The notes under the pieces: generated by a model
Databases searched by the model: none
Told to the model about the DNA's origin: nothing
What the model saw: the letters and a program-made list of their open reading frames with translations, nothing else
In this document: positions 61,014 through 64,000 of the stretch, piece by piece
Position numbering within the stretch: the first letter of the stretch is position 1
Layout of the letters: each line of letters opens with the position of its first letter
Position numbers and translations under genes: made by a program
Assembly: GCF_002906855.1 (NCBI RefSeq)
Contig: NZ_MINI01000028.1
Location: 2,046,001-2,110,000, forward strand
DNA from: Pseudomonas putida
GTDB lineage: Bacteria > Pseudomonadota > Gammaproteobacteria > Pseudomonadales > Pseudomonadaceae
Direction: 5' to 3'
Length of the DNA stretch: 64,000 nucleotides

Positions 61014-62056
61014 CGCTGTGCTCCTGCGCCGAGAGACTCGCGGCTGCGGCGGTTGAAGGATTCCGAATAGGCCGCCGAACGGGCGGCGAGGATCGGGTCG
61101 GCGGACGGCTCGATGCCGCTGGGCAGGATCAACGGGTCGAAGTTCAGGTCACGGCAGGCACCTTGCTCGGGGGCGTCGACCTGTTCGACCACCAAGGTGC
61201 CAGCATCGACGCTGCGGCGCTCGGCTGGCCATGGGCGGGCCGGGTCGTCCACCGCATCGCCCTGGTCGGCCAGCACCAGGCGCAGGGTCCAGCGCAGCGG
61301 CCCTTGGGCCAAGCGCTGTTGCAGGTCGTGCTGGAGGAACTGCTTGTCGTCGACTTGGCCGGGCAGGGCGGTGAATGGCGTTTGCGGTTCGAGCTGCCAG
61401 CGCACCGGGTGCGCCGTGCCGCTGGCATCGATCAGGCGGAAGGCGTTGATGCTGTGGTACTGGGTGCTGGCGAAGCTGTCGCTAGGCTTGTAGCCCGCTG
61501 CCCACTGGCGAAATGCCGCGCTTTCCGGATGGGCGGCGAAGAATGCCTGCAGCTTGGCCGGGTCCGGCTTGCCGGTGGCCGGGTCTGGCGCGCCGGCCAG
61601 TACCTGATCGTAGAAGCCTTGCGGGGTGCTGACCGCCAGCACTGGTGGGTTGTTCATGCCGGTACGCCAGATCTGGCCGTCATCGGTACTGAGCTGGATC
61701 GCCAGGCTGCGCACCGGTACGCCGGTGTCCGGGGCGAACGGGTTGGCACCGCCGATGGCGAAGCGGCCGATCACCGGCACCCGCGCCTGGCTGAAGGCTC
61801 GTGCAGTCGACAAGCTCGCGGCCTGGCCACTGGGCTGGAAGTAGCCGCTGATGCACAGGCCCTTGGCGTGGTTCTTGCGGTAGCCCGGGTGGTGGCCGGC
61901 CTGGGCCTCGAAGGTGTCGATGATGCGTTGCGGTGTCAGCTGCGGCCCGCCGACCCAGCCAGCGGCATAGGCGAACCCGGCGCCCAGCGCCAGCATCACG
62001 GCGCCGATGCCGGCCAGGCGCAGTGCCTTGGCGGGGCCTTGCAAGGGTGAGTTCAT
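61010..62056 (-). CDS. Membrane-anchored catalase-family peroxidase (SrpA-like)
   Basis: 348 aa, a mini-catalase far shorter than classical catalases. The N-terminal hydrophobic segment (about 12-34) is a signal or anchor, placing it in the periplasm. Distal His63 is in KNHAKG, and the proximal heme ligand Tyr330 is in Arg326-x3-Tyr330. It probably has peroxidase rather than strong catalase activity. It is translated with the cytochrome b561 gene and transcribed from the ECF-type promoter at 62086-62115. Confidence 0.88.
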   Translation of the reverse strand: MNSPLQGPAKALRLAGIGAVMLALGAGFAYAAGWVGGPQLTPQRIIDTFEAQAGHHPGYRKNHAKGLCISGYFQPSGQAASLSTARAFSQARVPVIGRFAIGGANPFAPDTGVPVRSLAIQLSTDDGQIWRTGMNNPPVLAVSTPQGFYDQVLAGAPDPATGKPDPAKLQAFFAAHPESAAFRQWAAGYKPSDSFASTQYHSINAFRLIDASGTAHPVRWQLEPQTPFTALPGQVDDKQFLQHDLQQRLAQGPLRWTLRLVLADQGDAVDDPARPWPAERRSVDAGTLVVEQVDAPEQGACRDLNFDPLILPSGIEPSADPILAARSAAYSESFNRRSRESLGAGAQR

Positions 62057-62085
62057 GGTCGTCTTCCGGTTCAGTGAAGGTGCCG

Positions 62086-62115
62086 GTACGACGGAGCAGG
62101 GAAAAACTTATTCCC
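62086..62115 (-). promoter_or_regulatory. ECF-type promoter for the catalase-cytochrome b561 operon
   Basis: On the minus strand, GGGAATA (62115-62109) is followed by 15 nt and then CGTCG. The plus strand has the mirror copy at 62121-62146. Shared spacing and motif indicate one ECF sigma reads both. Confidence 0.7.
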
Positions 62116-62120
62116 TCGGC

Positions 62121-62146
62121 GGGAATAGATTTTCTCGCCAGGCGTC
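62121..62146 (+). promoter_or_regulatory. ECF-type promoter for the sigma/anti-sigma operon
   Basis: GGGAATA (62121-62127), 15 nt, then CGTC (62143-62146). The two -35 elements form a dyad TATTCCC-TCGGC-GGGAATA (62109-62127). This fits an autoregulated ECF factor firing divergently. Confidence 0.7.
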
Positions 62147-62186
62147 TGCCCCATACACTGACAACCCCAGCGCCCGGTACCTGACC

Positions 62187-62708
62187 ATGCACGATCTGGA
62201 CGAACAGCAGTGGCGTGAGCTGCTGCAGCGCCTGCGCCGCTTTGCCTTGTGGCTGACCCGCGAGCCCGGCAGCGCCGATGACCTGGTCCAGGCCACGGTC
62301 GAGCGCGCCTTGAGCCGCCGTGGCCAGCAACGCGAAGCCGAGGCCCTGCGCGCCTGGCTGTTCACCATTCTTTATCGACTGTTTCTCGACGGTAAGCGCC
62401 GCGAGCGCTTGCATGCTCGCTGGCTGTCGTGGTTCGGCCGCGGCGCCGTGGAACACGAAGCGGTGGGCGACAATACCGAGGACATCGTCCTGGCCCAGGC
62501 TGATTTGCAGGCCTTCGCCCAGCTGTCGACCGAGCAGCGGGCCCTGCTGTTGTTGGTCAGCATCGAGGGGCTGAGTTACAAGGAAGCGGCCGCAGCCCTG
62601 GAAATCCCAATTGGCACGGTGATGTCGCGCCTGTCGCGCGCCCGTGCTGCTTTGCGCGAACTGACCGAGGGCAACCCCCAGCCGCCGGCCTTGCGGAGAC
62701 TCAAATGA
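62187..62708 (+). CDS. ECF-type RNA polymerase sigma factor
   Basis: 173 aa. Region 2 spans about 10-75 (REPGSADDLVQATVERAL) and region 4 about 110-160 (LSYKEAAAALEIPIGTVMS). ATG 62187 restores the family N-terminus. It recruits polymerase to the GGGAATA/CGTC promoters in front of itself and the catalase operon. The downstream anti-sigma gene overlaps by 4 bp (ATGA). Confidence 0.92.
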   Translation: MHDLDEQQWRELLQRLRRFALWLTREPGSADDLVQATVERALSRRGQQREAEALRAWLFTILYRLFLDGKRRERLHARWLSWFGRGAVEHEAVGDNTEDIVLAQADLQAFAQLSTEQRALLLLVSIEGLSYKEAAAALEIPIGTVMSRLSRARAALRELTEGNPQPPALRRLK

Positions 62709-63457
62709 CACGCCTGATCCCTGGTGAAGACGAGCTGCACGCCTACATCGACGACCGCCTGGAGCCGGCGCGGCGCGCTGAGATACAGGCCTGGCTTACG
62801 GCCAACCCGCAGGAAGCGGCGCGGGTCGAAGCCTGGCGCAACGATGCCCGGCGCCTGCGTGCGGCCTTGGCAGGGTTTGCCGAGCAACCTGGGGCGGCCA
62901 CGCTCGACCTGCGCCAAGTGCAGCAGCGGGTGCGCCAGCGCCGGCAGCGGCGGCTGGCTTCGGCGGCGGTGTTGTTGCTGGCCATGGGCGTCGGTGGGTT
63001 GGGTGGCTGGCAGGCACGACAGGTGACCTTGGCCAGCAATGAACTGCCGATGGCCGATGCGGTACAGGCTCATCGGCTGTTCGCCAGCAGTGAGGCACTG
63101 GATATCCAGGCCAGCGACCCGGCGCAACTGCGCGATTGGCTGGGCCGGCATTTCAGCCGTGTGGGGCAACTGCCGGACCTGGCGGGTTACGGCTTTCAGC
63201 CGGTGGGCGCGCGGTTGCTCAGTAACGAGCAGGGGCCGGCGGCGCTGCTGGTGTTCCAGGACCGCAACGGCCAGCGCATCAGCCTGTTCCTGCGCTCGCC
63301 CGGTGACCGCTATGAGCGTATGCCGCAGGGGCAGCGGGTCGACGGGCAGCTGGAGGCGCGGTACTGGTCGCATGGGGCGTACAACTTTGCCCTGGTCAGT
63401 GCGGCGGACGACGGGCGTGGGGCGGGGGTAGGGGAGGCGCTGCGGTTGGGGTTGTAG
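62705..63457 (+). CDS. Membrane anti-sigma factor
   Basis: 250 aa. The cytoplasmic N-terminus (about 1-80; DELHAYIDDRLEPARRAEIQAWL) is the anti-sigma domain. It has the conserved His but no CxxC zinc motif. One membrane segment (about 84-102) is followed by a periplasmic sensor part. It should hold the ECF factor inactive until an envelope or oxidative signal. It is coupled to the sigma gene by a 4-bp overlap. Confidence 0.88.
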   Translation: MTRLIPGEDELHAYIDDRLEPARRAEIQAWLTANPQEAARVEAWRNDARRLRAALAGFAEQPGAATLDLRQVQQRVRQRRQRRLASAAVLLLAMGVGGLGGWQARQVTLASNELPMADAVQAHRLFASSEALDIQASDPAQLRDWLGRHFSRVGQLPDLAGYGFQPVGARLLSNEQGPAALLVFQDRNGQRISLFLRSPGDRYERMPQGQRVDGQLEARYWSHGAYNFALVSAADDGRGAGVGEALRLGL

Positions 63458-63485
63458 CGGGAGTGCAGGGCTTGAGGCATGCAGA

Positions 63486-63531
63486 GCCTTTGAGATCGAG
63501 CGTCGCCCGCGCGGCGCTCGGTCTCAAAGGC
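63486..63531. repeat. Palindromic repeat between the anti-sigma gene and xthA
   Basis: GCCTTTGAGA (63486-63495) and TCTCAAAGGC (63522-63531) are perfect arms, with an inner TCGAGCG/CGCTCGG partial pairing. It resembles a second P. putida intergenic repeat class and probably ends both convergent transcripts. Confidence 0.65.
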
Positions 63532-63563
63532 GACACACCGCTCGCGCCATGCACCCAGACAAT

Positions 63564-64000
63564 TCAACTCAATTCGAGCCAGATCGGCGCATGGTCGGAA
63601 GGCTTTTCCATCCCGCGCAGCTCATAGTCCACGCCGGCCGCCTTGATCCGTGGCACCAGGCCCTGGGAGGCCATGATCAGGTCGATGCGCAGCCCGCGCT
63701 TGGGGTCGTCCTCGAAGCCGCGGCTGCGGTAGTCGAACCAGCTGAAGCGGTCGGCCACGTCCGGGTACAGGTGGCGGAAGCTGTCCACCAGGCCCCAGCC
63801 CTTGAGGCGCTCCATCCACTCGCGCTCTTCCGGCAGGAAGCTGCACTTGCCGGTCTTCAGCCAGCGTTTGGCGTTGTCCGGGCCGATACCGATGTCGCAG
63901 TCCTGGGGCGAGATGTTCATGTCGCCCATGACCAGTACCGGCTGGTCGTTGTTGAACTGCCCTTCGAGCAACGCTTGCAGGTCGCTGTAGAAGCGCTGCT
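63564..64000 (-). CDS. xthA: Exodeoxyribonuclease III, C-terminal part
   Basis: The C-terminal 145 residues; the start lies beyond the right edge. Exo/endo/phosphatase-family motifs are visible: [14 protein letters not shown] (catalytic Asp-Asn pair) and the terminal [10 protein letters not shown] (catalytic Asp-His). It incises DNA at abasic sites and degrades 3' ends in base excision repair. The substitution pattern ([21 protein letters not shown]) matches XthA of gammaproteobacteria. The gene is cut by the window and is otherwise intact. Confidence 0.93.
   Translation of the reverse strand, partial: QRFYSDLQALLEGQFNNDQPVLVMGDMNISPQDCDIGIGPDNAKRWLKTGKCSFLPEEREWMERLKGWGLVDSFRHLYPDVADRFSWFDYRSRGFEDDPKRGLRIDLIMASQGLVPRIKAAGVDYELRGMEKPSDHAPIWLELS

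Noticed and set aside
1..64000. CRISPR array, prophage, transposase or tRNA genes
   Set aside because: No regularly spaced repeats, integrase/transposase motifs or cloverleaf sequences were seen by eye; a dedicated tRNA scan would be decisive.

Overview
The window is GC-rich chromosomal DNA from a fluorescent pseudomonad, most likely the Pseudomonas putida group. The grounds are the gene families present, REP/REPIN palindromes with the GCGGGacaagCCCGC core typical of P. putida, and a gene order around hemB-proP-riboflavin synthase that I recall from P. putida genomes (recalled, not searched). I see no phage, transposon, CRISPR array, rRNA or tRNA. The content is mostly accessory metabolism, transport and regulation.

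Layout, left to right. (1) 1-4334: a divergent Weimberg-type sugar-acid module: IlvD/Edd dehydratase fragment, MFS permease, FAA-fold dehydratase and ketoglutarate-semialdehyde dehydrogenase, with two copies of a GntR-like operator between the divergent starts. (2) 4513-11638: RIO kinase, zinc-type hemB, proP, DUF1275 plus riboflavin synthase, and a GH13 glucosyltransferase. HemB, ProP and the riboflavin synthase all look strikingly enterobacterial. (3) 11727-21717: a complete 3-(3-hydroxyphenyl)propionate pathway (mhpR, mhpABCDFE, mhpT-like permease, OprD porin) with a recognisable MhpR operator, a promoter and a possible leader peptide. (4) 21704-25808: LysR regulator with an exported PfpI-like protein, then a Fur-controlled TonB siderophore receptor. 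(5) 25879-27972: a two-gene DNA-repair module (radical SAM plus DUF4130 partner) behind a canonical LexA box. (6) 28003-33868: a tightly coupled six-gene operon that should make UDP-galacturonate, move the sugar to a lipid carrier and transfer it to an envelope acceptor.

(7) 34290-39627: methyltransferase, carboxynorspermidine pathway (nspC plus dehydrogenase), PLP-dependent dehydratase with a YheO-type regulator and a near-perfect 40-bp dyad. (8) 39814-50688: amidase, YghU-like GST, NDH-2-like oxidoreductase, GlxA/AraC regulator, XRE-cupin regulator, TMADH-like flavin oxidoreductase, orphan polyamine-type binding protein and nucleobase symporter. (9) 50923-60392: EamA exporter, small conserved proteins, class C beta-lactamase, SBF transporter, exported HEXXH protein with TetR regulator, SDR plus DsbA-like isomerase, XRE-cupin regulator and an MFS exporter with a Fur-like site. 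(10) 60480-63457: ECF sigma factor and anti-sigma, divergent from a membrane catalase-peroxidase and cytochrome b561, with mirror-image ECF promoters in the 130-bp gap. The window ends inside exodeoxyribonuclease III.

The strongest candidates for little-described systems are the galacturonate operon with its beta-propeller partner, the LexA-linked radical SAM repair pair, the mirrored ECF catalase regulon, and the XRE-cupin/flavin oxidoreductase/orphan binding-protein cluster.
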